Shown: positions 9,334 to 19,079, counted from the stretch's first letter. The stretch is 64,000 bases of DNA from CAVSWT01 sp963746735 (GCA_963746735.1 CAVVCO010000011.1:130883-194882), one strand, 5' to 3'. Numbers and translations: made by a program. Notes: generated by a model not told the origin, from the letters alone.

Positions 9334-12300
9334 ATGGAAGATAACAACAAATCCAAAGAACAGTTAATTCAAGAAATTTCAGAATTACGTCAAAAGGTAA
9401 AGTTGCTTGAAAATGCTGGAAAAGAGCAAGAAAAAGCGAAAGTTAAGTCTTTTGACTCTAATAACATTCTTCAATTAATTTTCGATTCAATTTCACATGG
9501 AATATATTGGAAAGATATTAACCAAACCTTCCTGGGATGCAATAAAAAGTTTGCGGAAGATGTAAATTATAGCTGTCCAGATCAAGTTATCGGTAAAACC
9601 AATAATGAGTTAAATTTGGATTTTATAGGTAATTTATACATAGAAGAGGATAAACTTGTAATTGAAAATGACTCACCAAAATTAAATTTTAAAGTACAGC
9701 ATACAAAACCTGATGGAACCAAAATATGGTTGATATTAAACAAATATCCAATTCATGATGAAAACGGAAACGTAATTGGCATGTTGGGAAGCTATGAAGA
9801 TATTTCTGAAAGAAAAAGAAGAGAGGAAAAGTTAGAACAAGAAAGAATTTTATTAAGGACTTTAATTAATAATATCCCTGATGCAATTTTTGCGAAAGAC
9901 AACGAAGGACGTAAAATTATAGCTAATCTTGCTGATATAAATAATATGGGCTGTGAGACTGAAGAAGATGCTATTGGAAAAACAGATTTTGATTTTTTCA
10001 CTAAAGAAACCGCACAAGGATTTTATGCAAATGATTGTTCAGTTATAAATACGGGAAATCCTATTCTAAATAGAGAAGAATCTTTTATAGATAAAAATGG
10101 TAAAACACATTGGCTTCATACATCAAAGCTTCCTTTAAAAGATGATAATGGAGTTATTATAGGTTTAATCGGAATTGGACGTGATATTACAGATAGAAAA
10201 CTTGCAGAAGAAGCGCTTCAAAAAGAAAGAATCTTACTTAAGACTTTAATAAATAACCTGCCTGACGGGATTTATGTTAAAGATATTGAATGCAGAAAAA
10301 CTATAGTGAATATTGCCGATGTTCATAATACTGGGATGGAAACTGAAGAGGAGGTTTTAGGTAAAAATGATTTTGATGTTTTTCCAAAAGAAATAGCGGA
10401 GGGTTTTTATGCAGATGATCAAGCAGTATTAAAAAGCGGTAAGCCGGTTTTACATAGAGAAGAATTTTTTATTGATAAAGAAGGTAAAAAGCATTGGCTT
10501 AATTCTTCAAAACTTCCTTTAAAAGATGAAAAAGGAAATATAATTGGATTAATTGGAATTGGTAGAAACATAACTGAACAAAAACATTTTGAAGAAGAGT
10601 TGAAAGATGAAAGGAATTTTTTAAGAACGCTAATTGATAATCTGCCTGATCTAATTTACTTCAAAGATAATCAAGCCAGGTATGTACTTAATAATATAGC
10701 ACATCTGCAATCACTTAGTGCCAGCAAGCAGGACGAAGTCTATGGAAAAACTTCATTTGATTTTAGTCCTTACGAAATAGCAGAATCTTATTTCCAGGAT
10801 GAAATGCATATCATTCAAACTGGGCAGCCGATGATTAATAAGGAAGAATTAGCTGTACATAAAGATACCGGGGAAAAACTTTGGTACTTAACTAGTAAAG
10901 TCCCTCTCTATAAGGGTGAAAAAGTTGTGGGAATTATAGGTATCAGCCGTAATATAACTCCGCAAAAAATCACCCAGGAAAATTTGCAGAACGAAAGAAA
11001 CCAGCTCAGAATATTAGTGGATAATTTACCTGATTTAATATTCTTTAAAGATTTAAGAGGCAGGTATTTATTAAATAATAAAGCCCATCTTGATTTTATT
11101 GGTGCTTCCAATCAGCATGATGCTCTCGGGAAGACTGTAATGGATTTTCAACCTCAAGAGCAAGCAGAAGAATTTTTTAAAGAAGATTTGGAAGTAATTG
11201 TATCGGGAATACCTTTATTTGAAGCTGAACAACTCGTTTACCATCAAACCAGAAAAGAAAAAAGATGGTATTTAATTAGCCGAATCCCTTTAAAGGACAG
11301 TGAAGGTAAAATAAAAGGAATTTTAGGTGTCGGGCATGACATTACAAACAGGAAGTTAGCTGATGAAGCGTTAAAACAAACATATAATGAATTAGAACAG
11401 ACTAATAATGAATTAAAAAAGGCTAACAAAATAAAAGGTCAATTTCTTGCAAATATGAGTCATGAAATCCGAACTCCTTTAAATGCAGTTATTGGAATGA
11501 CAGGCTTACTTTTGGATACCTCACTAAATGAAGAGCAGCGTGATTTTACGGAAACAATTTTAAACAGCAGTGATATTCTTCTTTCACTAATTAATGATAT
11601 ATTGGATTTTTCAAAAATCGAAGCTCAAAAAATTGAATTGGAAAAGCAGCCTTTTGATGTAAGAAATTGTGTAGAAGAAGCTCTTGAATTGGTTGCGTCT
11701 AAAGCTTCGGATAAAAATCTTGAACTAGCATATTCATTTGAGGAAGGACTTTCTACCAATGTTATTGGTGACCAAGTCCGACTTCGTCAAATATTAATAA
11801 ACCTGCTTAGCAATTCAATTAAATTTACTGAAGCCGGTGAAGTTGTTGTTAATGTTACCGGGCAGTTAAAGGACCATTATTCATATCAGATTCATTTTGC
11901 AGTTAGAGATACAGGGCTTGGAATTCCTCAGGAACGTCAGAACCGTTTGTTCCAATCTTTTACGCAAGTAGATGCTTCTACTACACGTAAGTTTGGAGGT
12001 ACAGGACTTGGCTTGGCAATAAGTAGAAGGCTTTGTGAACTAATGGGTGGAACAATGTGGGTTGAAAGCTCGGGAGTTCCGGGAAATGGTTCTACTTTCC
12101 ATTTCACTATTATTACCGAATTATCTATTGAAAGTGAAATTAGAACTGATCTTTCTGCATTAGTTGGTAAGCGAGTTTTAATTGTTGACGACAACCTTAC
12201 AAACAGAAATATATTAATTCAGCAAGCTTCTTCATTACAAATGTCGGCTGTTGGGGTTGATTCAGGTTATGAAGCTCTAAAATTATTAAACAGCAATCAT

Positions 12301-13008
12301 GAATTTGACTTAGCTATCTTAGATTACCAGATGCCTGAAATGGATGGCGTAATGCTCTCCGAAGAAATTCGAAAAATTGAAGTAAGTAAGTCACTGCCTC
12401 TAATTCTTTTATCTTCCTATGGCTATCATCATGAAAAGGGTTTTAATTATTCAATATTTGCTGCAACACTAACCAAACCGATAAAATTTTCACAACTGTG
12501 TAATGCATTAATAACGGTGCTTAAAAAGAATAAAGCATTCATTAAAAAACAGCGTGAAATAAAATCGATGCAATTTGATAATACAATTGGAAAACAATAT
12601 CCTCTTAAATTACTAATAGCTGAAGATAATATTGTCAATCAGAAAGTAGCGCTTAGAATTTTAGAAAAACTTGGTTATAAGGCAGATGTTGCTGTTAACG
12701 GACTCGAAGTTTTAGAAGCTTTAAAGCGGCAAGACTATGAAGTAATCCTAATGGATGTTCAAATGCCTGAACTAGATGGTGAGCAGGCAACCATCGAAAT
12801 AAGACGTAGTTTACCACCAAAGAAACAGCCAAGAATTGTAGCTATGACTGCTAATGCAATGAAATCAGATCGTGAAAGATATATGGAAGCAGGAATGGAT
12901 GATTACGTTATGAAGCCATTTAAAATTGAAGAACTGGTTCGTGCCTTAATAGAAAGTTACACATATATAAATCCCATTGAAATTGCAATAGAAAATGAAG
13001 ATTCGTAA
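9334..13008 (+). CDS. Hybrid sensor histidine kinase with five PAS domains and two receivers
   Basis: 1224 residues with no transmembrane helix, so a cytoplasmic sensor. After a short N-terminal coiled coil, PAS domains begin at about residues 46, 171, 299, 427 and 555, a regular repeat of about 128. A coiled coil follows, then HisKA with H710 in NMSHEIRTPLNAV, an HATPase domain with DTGLGIP and GGTGLGLAI, receiver 1 with D997 in LAILDYQMPEMDG and receiver 2 with D1141 in VILMDVQMPELDG. PAS2 and PAS3 are close copies sharing blocks such as HWL..SKLPLKD and GLIGIG. There is no C-terminal Hpt domain, so phosphotransfer beyond the receivers would need another protein. It is a single-gene unit with its own sigma54-like promoter. 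Confidence 0.93.
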   Translation: MEDNNKSKEQLIQEISELRQKVKLLENAGKEQEKAKVKSFDSNNILQLIFDSISHGIYWKDINQTFLGCNKKFAEDVNYSCPDQVIGKTNNELNLDFIGNLYIEEDKLVIENDSPKLNFKVQHTKPDGTKIWLILNKYPIHDENGNVIGMLGSYEDISERKRREEKLEQERILLRTLINNIPDAIFAKDNEGRKIIANLADINNMGCETEEDAIGKTDFDFFTKETAQGFYANDCSVINTGNPILNREESFIDKNGKTHWLHTSKLPLKDDNGVIIGLIGIGRDITDRKLAEEALQKERILLKTLINNLPDGIYVKDIECRKTIVNIADVHNTGMETEEEVLGKNDFDVFPKEIAEGFYADDQAVLKSGKPVLHREEFFIDKEGKKHWLNSSKLPLKDEKGNIIGLIGIGRNITEQKHFEEELKDERNFLRTLIDNLPDLIYFKDNQARYVLNNIAHLQSLSASKQDEVYGKTSFDFSPYEIAESYFQDEMHIIQTGQPMINKEELAVHKDTGEKLWYLTSKVPLYKGEKVVGIIGISRNITPQKITQENLQNERNQLRILVDNLPDLIFFKDLRGRYLLNNKAHLDFIGASNQHDALGKTVMDFQPQEQAEEFFKEDLEVIVSGIPLFEAEQLVYHQTRKEKRWYLISRIPLKDSEGKIKGILGVGHDITNRKLADEALKQTYNELEQTNNELKKANKIKGQFLANMSHEIRTPLNAVIGMTGLLLDTSLNEEQRDFTETILNSSDILLSLINDILDFSKIEAQKIELEKQPFDVRNCVEEALELVASKASDKNLELAYSFEEGLSTNVIGDQVRLRQILINLLSNSIKFTEAGEVVVNVTGQLKDHYSYQIHFAVRDTGLGIPQERQNRLFQSFTQVDASTTRKFGGTGLGLAISRRLCELMGGTMWVESSGVPGNGSTFHFTIITELSIESEIRTDLSALVGKRVLIVDDNLTNRNILIQQASSLQMSAVGVDSGYEALKLLNSNHEFDLAILDYQMPEMDGVMLSEEIRKIEVSKSLPLILLSSYGYHHEKGFNYSIFAATLTKPIKFSQLCNALITVLKKNKAFIKKQREIKSMQFDNTIGKQYPLKLLIAEDNIVNQKVALRILEKLGYKADVAVNGLEVLEALKRQDYEVILMDVQMPELDGEQATIEIRRSLPPKKQPRIVAMTANAMKSDRERYMEAGMDDYVMKPFKIEELVRALIESYTYINPIEIAIENEDS

Positions 13009-13063
13009 ATATTCAATTATAATTAAGACTGATTGAATTAGAATTTAAAATACTGCCAATTAA

Positions 13064-13086
13064 AAAATTATCTTTTAGATAATTTT
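13064..13086. terminator. AT-rich hairpin after hybrid kinase
   Basis: Perfect 10-bp inverted repeat AAAATTATCT / AGATAATTTT with a 3-base loop, about 55 bp past the kinase stop. The U-tract is poor, so terminator function is only possible. Confidence 0.3.
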
Positions 13087-13212
13087 CATTTGAGAATTTA
13101 TAAAATTTTTTTTCCCGGTATCCCTTCTTAATCAACTTTAGTATCGATAGTATTGATTATTATTCTTATCTTAAAATAAATTAATTTTCCCAAAACTTTT
13201 AAAAATAATATT

Positions 13213-13773
13213 ATGGATAAAAATGTTTTTATACCTGTAATTCTTGGCAGTACACGCAAGGGAAGAATGAGTGAAAATGTAGCAAGGTTTGTGTATGATG
13301 AAACAAGAAAGAAACCTGGTGTTGAAACGGAATTAGTAGATATTCTTAAAATTAATTTAGCCGTTGATGATGCAGGAGAACAAATTAAAGATAGTTATTT
13401 TTCAGAAGTCGTTGACAGAGCAGACGGATTAATTTTTGTAGTGCCGGAATATAATCATGGCTATCCCGGGATGTTAAAGCATTTGATAGATTCAAATTTA
13501 AAAGAATATATTCACAAAGCAGTTGGGATTTGCGGAGTATCGTCAGGAAATTTTGGAGGGACAAGAGTTATTCAAAATTTGCTGCCTGTAATGCGTGAAG
13601 TTGGATTAGTTACAATCTTTTGGGATGGCAATTTTAGTAAGGTTAAAAACCTTTTTGATTCGAAAGGAAAAATTTTGGACGATGCTTATTATAGGAGGCT
13701 AGATAAATTTTTAAATGAACTTATCTGGATGTCAAAAACATTACGTTACGGAAGAGAAAATATTTCACAATGA
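13213..13773 (+). CDS. NADPH-dependent FMN reductase (flavodoxin-like)
   Basis: 186 residues, the usual length for the FMN_red family. ILGSTRKGRMSENVARF near the N terminus is the FMN-phosphate loop, and VPEYNHGYPGMLKHLID with GVSSGNFGGTRV are family signatures. Members reduce quinones, azo compounds, chromate or free flavin with NAD(P)H in the cytoplasm. Nine bases separate it from the zinc-ribbon gene downstream, so they are probably co-transcribed. The physiological substrate cannot be told. Confidence 0.87.
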   Translation: MDKNVFIPVILGSTRKGRMSENVARFVYDETRKKPGVETELVDILKINLAVDDAGEQIKDSYFSEVVDRADGLIFVVPEYNHGYPGMLKHLIDSNLKEYIHKAVGICGVSSGNFGGTRVIQNLLPVMREVGLVTIFWDGNFSKVKNLFDSKGKILDDAYYRRLDKFLNELIWMSKTLRYGRENISQ

Positions 13774-13782
13774 GAATAAATA

Positions 13783-13974
13783 ATGGAAGAAACTAAAAAG
13801 AAAATTAAATGCCCCAAATGTGGAAATGAAATGAATCACCATGCAGATAAAATTATTGCTGAAGTTTCGGATGATAATTTAAAATATTATGACGATGCAT
13901 TTGCCGGAGCTTTGGAAGTTCATTACAAGTGTCCAGATTGCGGCGCAACTTTAAGCAAGTTAGAAAAAGAATAA
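13783..13974 (+). CDS. Small double-CxxC zinc-ribbon protein
   Basis: 63 residues. An N-terminal CPKCG and a C-terminal CPDCG spaced about 40 residues apart form one likely zinc ribbon; the middle carries a histidine pair and the acidic segment KYYDDAF. Its size fits a lineage-typical small hypothetical protein. No DNA- or RNA-binding motif is apparent beyond the ribbon. It sits between the FMN reductase and a 32-residue membrane peptide on the same strand. Confidence 0.7.
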   Translation: MEETKKKIKCPKCGNEMNHHADKIIAEVSDDNLKYYDDAFAGALEVHYKCPDCGATLSKLEKE

Positions 13975-13979
13975 ATAAG

Positions 13980-14078
13980 ATGAAGAAGTCAAGATTAATT
14001 ATTTCAATTATTGTCCTGATTTTAATTGTAGGCTCATTTATTTGGCAAATGAGTTTGGGCAGATGTCCTGTTCCATAA
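13980..14078 (+). CDS. Single-pass membrane microprotein, 32 residues
   Basis: A short frame from ATG at 13980 to TAA at 14076-14078, five bases after the zinc-ribbon stop. It reads MKKSRL, then a hydrophobic helix of about 16 residues, then IWQMSLGRCPVP. The positive N terminus, uninterrupted helix and tight spacing argue that it is real. Topology by the positive-inside rule is N-in, with the short Cys-Pro tail outside. Function is unknown; it may anchor or sense for its operon partners. Confidence 0.55.
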   Translation: MKKSRLIISIIVLILIVGSFIWQMSLGRCPVP

Positions 14079-14085
14079 ATAATTT

Positions 14086-14472
14086 TTATGGATTATTCTC
14101 ATCAGGATCAACTTTCTCATAATTAATTTTGTTCATTTTGTAGTACGGGTTATATGACCTTGCTATAACTTGCTCTGTTGAAAATTCGATTTCTTGGCCC
14201 GGTGAAATTTGACCAATATTTGCCGTTATTATTTTCCCTCCTAAATTATATTCAATTGAAACATTTTTTAAAGTTATGTCACTTGTATTTTTGGCAGAGC
14301 CTATAACTCTTGCTTTATATAACGGAGTTGGAGAAGGTGCATCTATGTCAAAATTGTTTTCTTTGGTGGTTTCTATCTTGTCTTTAATTTCAATAAGATT
14401 TTCAGGCTTAACTTTCAAATAAACAATAACACCGGCAGCGATAAATAAAATGAAAAAAATAAATTTCTTCAT
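14086..14472 (-). CDS. Membrane-anchored small protein with FxLYD-like beta domain
   Basis: 128 residues. Residues 1-19 form a hydrophobic anchor or uncleaved signal. After a linker, residues about 50-115 (KARVIGSAKNTSDITLKNV, then GQISPGQEIEF) resemble an FxLYD-type beta-sandwich that is usually extracytoplasmic. It is convergent with the preceding microprotein. No catalytic residues are visible; function unknown. Confidence 0.6.
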   Translation of the reverse strand: MKKFIFFILFIAAGVIVYLKVKPENLIEIKDKIETTKENNFDIDAPSPTPLYKARVIGSAKNTSDITLKNVSIEYNLGGKIITANIGQISPGQEIEFSTEQVIARSYNPYYKMNKINYEKVDPDENNP

Positions 14473-14667
14473 CTCAGACTCCTTATTAAAACATAATTCT
14501 AAATATGAAAATTAGAGCAAATTAAATAAAGAAAAATAATATCAGAATATTTATATAGAATTTATTAATAATGTGTTTCAAAGTAAAAATATTATTAATA
14601 GACAACATTGAAATTTAATAGTCTAATCACTATGATTTAGTTGAGCAAATAAAACAAAATAAATTTT

Positions 14668-15894
14668 ATGGATAAAAAAGAAGTAAATCCTGCAAATAAA
14701 AGTGAATATCAATTTATGGATGCTGCGAATAGATATAAAAATTTAATCAATTATTTAACTGATTACATATACACTGTACTTATTAAAGATGGAGCGCCAA
14801 CTGAGACTATCCATGGCCCTGGCTGTGTTTCCGTGACAGGCTACACTTTTGAAGATTATCAAAAAGATCCCGACCTCTGGTATAGAATGGTGCATAAAAA
14901 AGATAAAGAAAAGGTTTTGACACAGGCACAGTTTGCCCTTGCTGGCAAGGAAATAAATCCAATTGAACACAGGATCATTCACCGTGATGGAACGATTCGT
15001 TGGGTAAAAAATAAAATAGTTATTACAAAGGATGAAAATGGAACTCCGGTTGCTTATGACGGATTAATTAACGACATAACAGAATTAAAGAAAGCCGAAG
15101 CAGCTGCTGTTGTTAAAAACAGACAGTTAATGCAGGCAGATAAATTAGCTTCGCTTGGAATATTGGTTTCAGGCATTGCTCATGAAATAAACAATCCAAA
15201 CAATTTTATTCTTCTTAACATTCAATTATTTTCAAAGATATGGAAGGATGTTGTTCCCATATTAGATGAGTACTATAAATTAAATGGAGATTTTGTAATT
15301 GCCGGAATGCTTTATAGTACATCTAAAGAAAAAATTGCCCAATCGCTTGATGGGATTTTAAGAGGTTCAGAACGAATACAAAATATTACAAAAAGTTTAA
15401 CCGAATATTCAAGAATCGACAGCGGTGATTTGACCGAATCTGTTTCAATTAATAAAGTTGTTGAAATGGCAATTTTGATAACCAATAACTTAATTAAAAA
15501 GTGCACTAATAATTTTTCTGTTGAGTATGGGAAAAATATCCCGGAAATAAAAGGGAATATGCAGCAGCTTGAACAAGTAGTAATAAATTTAATTACTAAT
15601 GCTTGTCAATCACTTAAAAGCCCCGAAGATTCGATAAAGGTAAGCACTTATTTTAATCCCGAAAGAAGGAAGGTTAGAATAAAAGTTGAAGACCAGGGTA
15701 TTGGTATAAAGAAAAGCGATTTGAAATATATTCTTAATCCATTCTTTACTACAAAAAGAAATATGGGCGGTACCGGTTTGGGACTGTCTGTTTCTTATAA
15801 TATTATTGAAAGTCATGGGGGCACATTAATTTTAAAAAGCGATCCAGGCAAAGGAACAATGGCAAGAGTTTCTTTCTCCTTAACAGAAAATTAA
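14668..15894 (+). CDS. PAS-domain sensor histidine kinase
   Basis: 408 residues, soluble. One PAS (PAS_3-like, residues about 25-145) contains HRIIHRDGTIRWVKNK. The dimerisation/phosphoacceptor helix has H172 in SGIAHEINNPNNFI, the HEINNP type often paired with NtrC-family regulators. The HATPase domain (about 285-405) has N, G1 (DQGIGIKKSD), F and G2 (GGTGLGLSV) boxes. The stop is 18 bases before the likely ATG of the sigma54 activator, so the two form an operon and very likely a cognate two-component pair. Confidence 0.9.
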   Translation: MDKKEVNPANKSEYQFMDAANRYKNLINYLTDYIYTVLIKDGAPTETIHGPGCVSVTGYTFEDYQKDPDLWYRMVHKKDKEKVLTQAQFALAGKEINPIEHRIIHRDGTIRWVKNKIVITKDENGTPVAYDGLINDITELKKAEAAAVVKNRQLMQADKLASLGILVSGIAHEINNPNNFILLNIQLFSKIWKDVVPILDEYYKLNGDFVIAGMLYSTSKEKIAQSLDGILRGSERIQNITKSLTEYSRIDSGDLTESVSINKVVEMAILITNNLIKKCTNNFSVEYGKNIPEIKGNMQQLEQVVINLITNACQSLKSPEDSIKVSTYFNPERRKVRIKVEDQGIGIKKSDLKYILNPFFTTKRNMGGTGLGLSVSYNIIESHGGTLILKSDPGKGTMARVSFSLTEN

Positions 15895-15912
15895 AAATTG
15901 AAAGAAGATAAA

Positions 15913-17334
15913 ATGAATCAAATTCTTATCCCCGCAAAACCAATCTTGCTTGTCGATGATGAAAAACATTTTCTGTTAAGTGCGGAACTGACTCTCACTT
16001 CAAACAGGATAAATAATATTGAAACTTGCAATGACAGCTCTTTGGTAATGGACAAGCTTTCTGAAAAAGAATATTCATTAGTTGTGCTTGATATAAACAT
16101 GCCGAACATTTCCGGTCTTGATCTTCTTCCCGCAATTGTTCATAAGTATCCAGAAATTCCTGTAATTGTAATTACAGCAGTTAATGATGTTGAAAGTGCA
16201 GTCTATTGTATGAAGGAAGGTGCTTTTGATTATATCGTTAAGCCAGTGAATAATACCAGGCTGGTAACATCTATTAAACGCGGATTGGAATTGTCAGAAA
16301 TTAAAAATGAAAACGAGCTTTTAAAGCAGTCGTTGTTTCAAAGTAAAATTACTCACCCTGAAGCATTTGAAGAAATCATCACACGTTGCGATACTATCAA
16401 ATCAATTTTTAAATATATTGAAGCGATTGCAACAACTTCACTTCCAGTACTCATAACCGGCGAGACAGGCACCGGCAAGGAATTATTTGCAAAAGCAATT
16501 CATAATGTAAGCGGAAGAAAAGGAGAGTTGGTTCCTGTAAATGTGGCGGGTGTTGATGACAATTTTTTTTCAGATACTTTATTTGGACATAAAAAGGGTG
16601 CGTTTACCGGAGCTGATATTGACCGCAAAGGATTAATTGAAAAAGCAGAAAACGGCACTTTATTCCTTGATGAGATTGGCGATTTAAAAATGGAATCACA
16701 GGTAAAGCTTTTGCGTCTTTTGCAGGAAGGAAATTATTATCCGTTAGGTTCTGATATAGCGAAGCTTTCCAATGCAAGAATAATAGTTGCTACACACCGC
16801 GATATTAAATCAATGCAGGAAAGTAATGAGTTCAGGCAGGATCTATATTACAGACTGAAATCACATCACATAAAAATTATTCCGCTGCGTGAAAGAAAAA
16901 TTGACCTTCCTTATTTGATAGATCATTTTATTACCAAGGCTGCTGAACTGCTTAATAAAAAACGGCCGGCGGTACCAAAAGAGCTTTACACAATTTTGAG
17001 TAATTATTCTTTTCCAGGCAATATTCGTGAACTTGAAGGAATGATATTCGATGCTATAAGTTTGCACTCTTCAGGAATTCTTTCACTTGAATTAATAAGA
17101 AGCAAAATTTTTGAATTTAATGAAATAAAAAACAATAATGTAAACGGGATTATAGAACAAAGTGACAAATTAATTAATTTCCCCGGAAGATTTCCTTCAT
17201 TAAAAGAAGCAGAAGAAATGATAATAGATGAAGCATTAAGAAGAGCAGAAGGCAATCAAACCATTGCTGCCGACTTACTTGGAATTTCACGCCGAGCATT
17301 AAATAATCGTTTAAGAAGAGCGGATGATAAGTGA
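15913..17334 (+). CDS. NtrC-family sigma54-dependent response regulator
   Basis: 473 residues from the ATG at 15913; an upstream in-frame TTG at 15898 is possible but AAGAAG just before the ATG fits a ribosome site better. The receiver (1-120) has phosphoacceptor D60 in VVLDINMPNISG. The AAA+ domain has Walker A GETGTGKE (G183-K189), GAFTGA (229-234, the sigma54 contact loop), Walker B TLFLDEIGD and arginine-finger segments. The C-terminal Fis-type helix-turn-helix is NQTIAADLLGISRRALNNRL. It activates sigma54 promoters when phosphorylated, presumably by the kinase encoded upstream. Confidence 0.93.
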   Translation: MNQILIPAKPILLVDDEKHFLLSAELTLTSNRINNIETCNDSSLVMDKLSEKEYSLVVLDINMPNISGLDLLPAIVHKYPEIPVIVITAVNDVESAVYCMKEGAFDYIVKPVNNTRLVTSIKRGLELSEIKNENELLKQSLFQSKITHPEAFEEIITRCDTIKSIFKYIEAIATTSLPVLITGETGTGKELFAKAIHNVSGRKGELVPVNVAGVDDNFFSDTLFGHKKGAFTGADIDRKGLIEKAENGTLFLDEIGDLKMESQVKLLRLLQEGNYYPLGSDIAKLSNARIIVATHRDIKSMQESNEFRQDLYYRLKSHHIKIIPLRERKIDLPYLIDHFITKAAELLNKKRPAVPKELYTILSNYSFPGNIRELEGMIFDAISLHSSGILSLELIRSKIFEFNEIKNNNVNGIIEQSDKLINFPGRFPSLKEAEEMIIDEALRRAEGNQTIAADLLGISRRALNNRLRRADDK

Positions 17335-17772
17335 AGCTCTTAGAAGTTCAAGTTTAAGTTCAAGGAGATTCATTCATTCGAGCAATTATTCCCATCAGTG
17401 GAAACTAAATACAAAGAATCTCTCAATTTTTCAATCTTGTAATTCTTTAATTTTGCTATTTATTAATTTCTCTTAACAATTTCTTAACATAACATATTAT
17501 AAACAAATACTTTAACTCATAAAACCACTGCCACAAAATTGTATGTAGCCATATTTCTACTTTTCCGGTAACTTATTAGAAGTAAACCACTTAGCGCTGC
17601 CGCCTTACTTATTTAGGCAATTATGTGGCACCTATATTAATAATTTAGGTGCATGACTGATATGGCTCTATCTGCTTTTAATATAAAACCTTATAGTAGA
17701 AGCAAAGTTTTGGTATTCGATTTGTTATTCCAAAAGTGGTTAAATGAAAAAAGTAAAAACTAAGGAGTAGTT
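17335..17772. other. 438-bp intergenic region with stem-loop and TGGCAC element
   Basis: Non-coding by inspection. A perfect 7-bp inverted repeat, GCACCTA (17628-17634) and TAGGTGC (17646-17652), overlaps TGGCAC at 17626-17631, a possible sigma54 -24 box whose -12 part (TTAA instead of TTGC) is poor. It precedes a small secreted protein with a strong AAGGAG ribosome site. A TTTAGGCAATTA motif at 17612-17623 resembles the repeated motif at 28.4 kb. Confidence 0.4.
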
Positions 17773-18198
17773 ATGAAAAGAACCGGAAAATTTATATTAG
17801 TAGTATTTAGCATGATGACAATCTTCTCAACATATATTTCTGCACAGGACAGCAAGTTTGTTCCTAAGGAAAGTGTTGTTGAAAGGGCATTCAATACTTG
17901 TCCGCCTTCATTAGACAGTGATATTCCCGGAATAGTGGAATCAACAATATATAATATAATCTGTATTAAGAAATTCTATCCGCAGGCAAATTATTCAGAT
18001 ATAATTTCTAAGCTTAATAATATAGCAGAAAAAAATTCTGACCCATCAATTAGGTTTAAAGCACATTTAGCAAGCACATATTTAACGCTTGGTGATATGA
18101 TTGAGGTTAAACCTGAAGCTGGAAAATTTGAACATGAGTATATTTTTAAGCAGATAACAGAACAACTCGAAAATAAATTACTTGTATCAAAAGATTAA
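17773..18198 (+). CDS. Small secreted protein, unknown function
   Basis: 141 residues. MKRTGKFILVVFSMMTIFS then ISAQD is a clear Sec signal peptide with likely cleavage after SAQ or YISA. The mature part is helical-looking, with two cysteines (TCPPSLDSD and NIICIKKFYP) that could form a disulfide, and no recognisable catalytic motif. AAGGAG lies 7 bases before the ATG. It is 438 bp downstream of the sigma54 activator gene, so it may be one of its targets (inference only). I do not recognise the family. Confidence 0.65.
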   Translation: MKRTGKFILVVFSMMTIFSTYISAQDSKFVPKESVVERAFNTCPPSLDSDIPGIVESTIYNIICIKKFYPQANYSDIISKLNNIAEKNSDPSIRFKAHLASTYLTLGDMIEVKPEAGKFEHEYIFKQITEQLENKLLVSKD

Positions 18199-18584
18199 AT
18201 AATTGTGACAAATTATTACTTAAAAGTCTCATAAATCTCTCTCTCTCATACTAAATACGTCCATTCATCCCCTCGTCCCGAGGGGATGAATATTTTAAAC
18301 CAATTTTGTTTTAATTCCTCTATGCACCTTACCTTTTTAATTTAATTGTCAGTGGCAGGATATTGCTTTCTGCTCCATCTTAAAACTCAAAAATTTGATT
18401 TCCTTTAATTTAACTGCTAATAAAATCAGCACTTAATATTTTTACTGAATCAAATAATTACAAATCATGCTTTTATATTTTAGTTTACAAATTTTTACCC
18501 TGCCGGCTTTCGTGAACTGAGACACAGCTTATTTTTTTAATCATTCGTATAATTTGCTCAATAAATGAAAAAAAAAGGAAGTTT
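18199..18584. other. 386-bp intergenic region
   Basis: Contains the strong hairpin at 18263-18291 and otherwise no coding signal. It lies between the secreted-protein gene and the lone receiver gene. Confidence 0.45.
18263..18291. terminator. Strong 13-bp perfect hairpin, probable terminator
   Basis: ATTCATCCCCTCG / CGAGGGGATGAAT with a 3-base loop TCC, 65 bp after the secreted-protein stop, followed by TATTTTAAA. It is much more GC-rich than its surroundings. It could also be a copy of a dispersed palindrome. Confidence 0.55.
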
Positions 18585-19064
18585 ATGAAAATCATTGATA
18601 AAACAAATACACCTGATTCAGGTTTGATTGATCTGAAAATTATGATTGTTGAAGATGAATTTATAATTGCACTGGACATTAAAGACATAGTAAAAGGATT
18701 TGGGTACAATGTAGTTGCCGTTGCTACTTCAGGGAACGATGCTGTAGAAAAAGCCAATCTAAATAAACCTGAACTGGTATTAATGGATATAATGCTTAAA
18801 GGAAAAATTGACGGTGTAGAAGCAGCGGATATTATCAGGCAAAAATTTGATATCCCGATAATTTTTGTTTCTTCATTTTCAGATGAAGAGTCTATTGACC
18901 GCGCCAGCAAAGTTTCTGATTACGGTTACCTGGTAAAACCTTTCGATAAAGATCAATTGAAGGATGTTATTGAATCAGCATTAAAAAAACACGAAGAAAA
19001 AAATTATTCCAGTTTAAATAGGGGCCCGTCTGTTACTCCCAGGCATAATTACGTAAAGCACTGA
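18585..19064 (+). CDS. Stand-alone CheY-like receiver protein
   Basis: 159 residues. One receiver domain (about 13-132) has the acidic pair in IMIVEDEF, phosphoacceptor D68 in LVLMDIMLKGKIDG, a conserved S/T region FVSSFSDEE and lysine in YLVKPFDKDQ. The LMDI.L.G.IDG pattern is typical of receivers partnered with PAS-rich kinases. The tail after 132 is short and basic with no output domain. It may act as a phosphate shuttle or sink for the hybrid kinase lacking an Hpt, but that is a guess. Confidence 0.85.
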   Translation: MKIIDKTNTPDSGLIDLKIMIVEDEFIIALDIKDIVKGFGYNVVAVATSGNDAVEKANLNKPELVLMDIMLKGKIDGVEAADIIRQKFDIPIIFVSSFSDEESIDRASKVSDYGYLVKPFDKDQLKDVIESALKKHEEKNYSSLNRGPSVTPRHNYVKH

Positions 19065-19079
19065 TTTTAATTGGCATTT

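Noticed and set aside
15898..15912. TTG start for the NtrC-family regulator
   Set aside because: The ATG at 15913 has a better-placed AAGAAG and begins at the usual distance from the receiver domain.
18353..18366. TGGCAGGATATTGC as a sigma54 promoter before the receiver gene
   Set aside because: GG and GC are separated by nine bases instead of ten and the site is over 200 bp from the gene.
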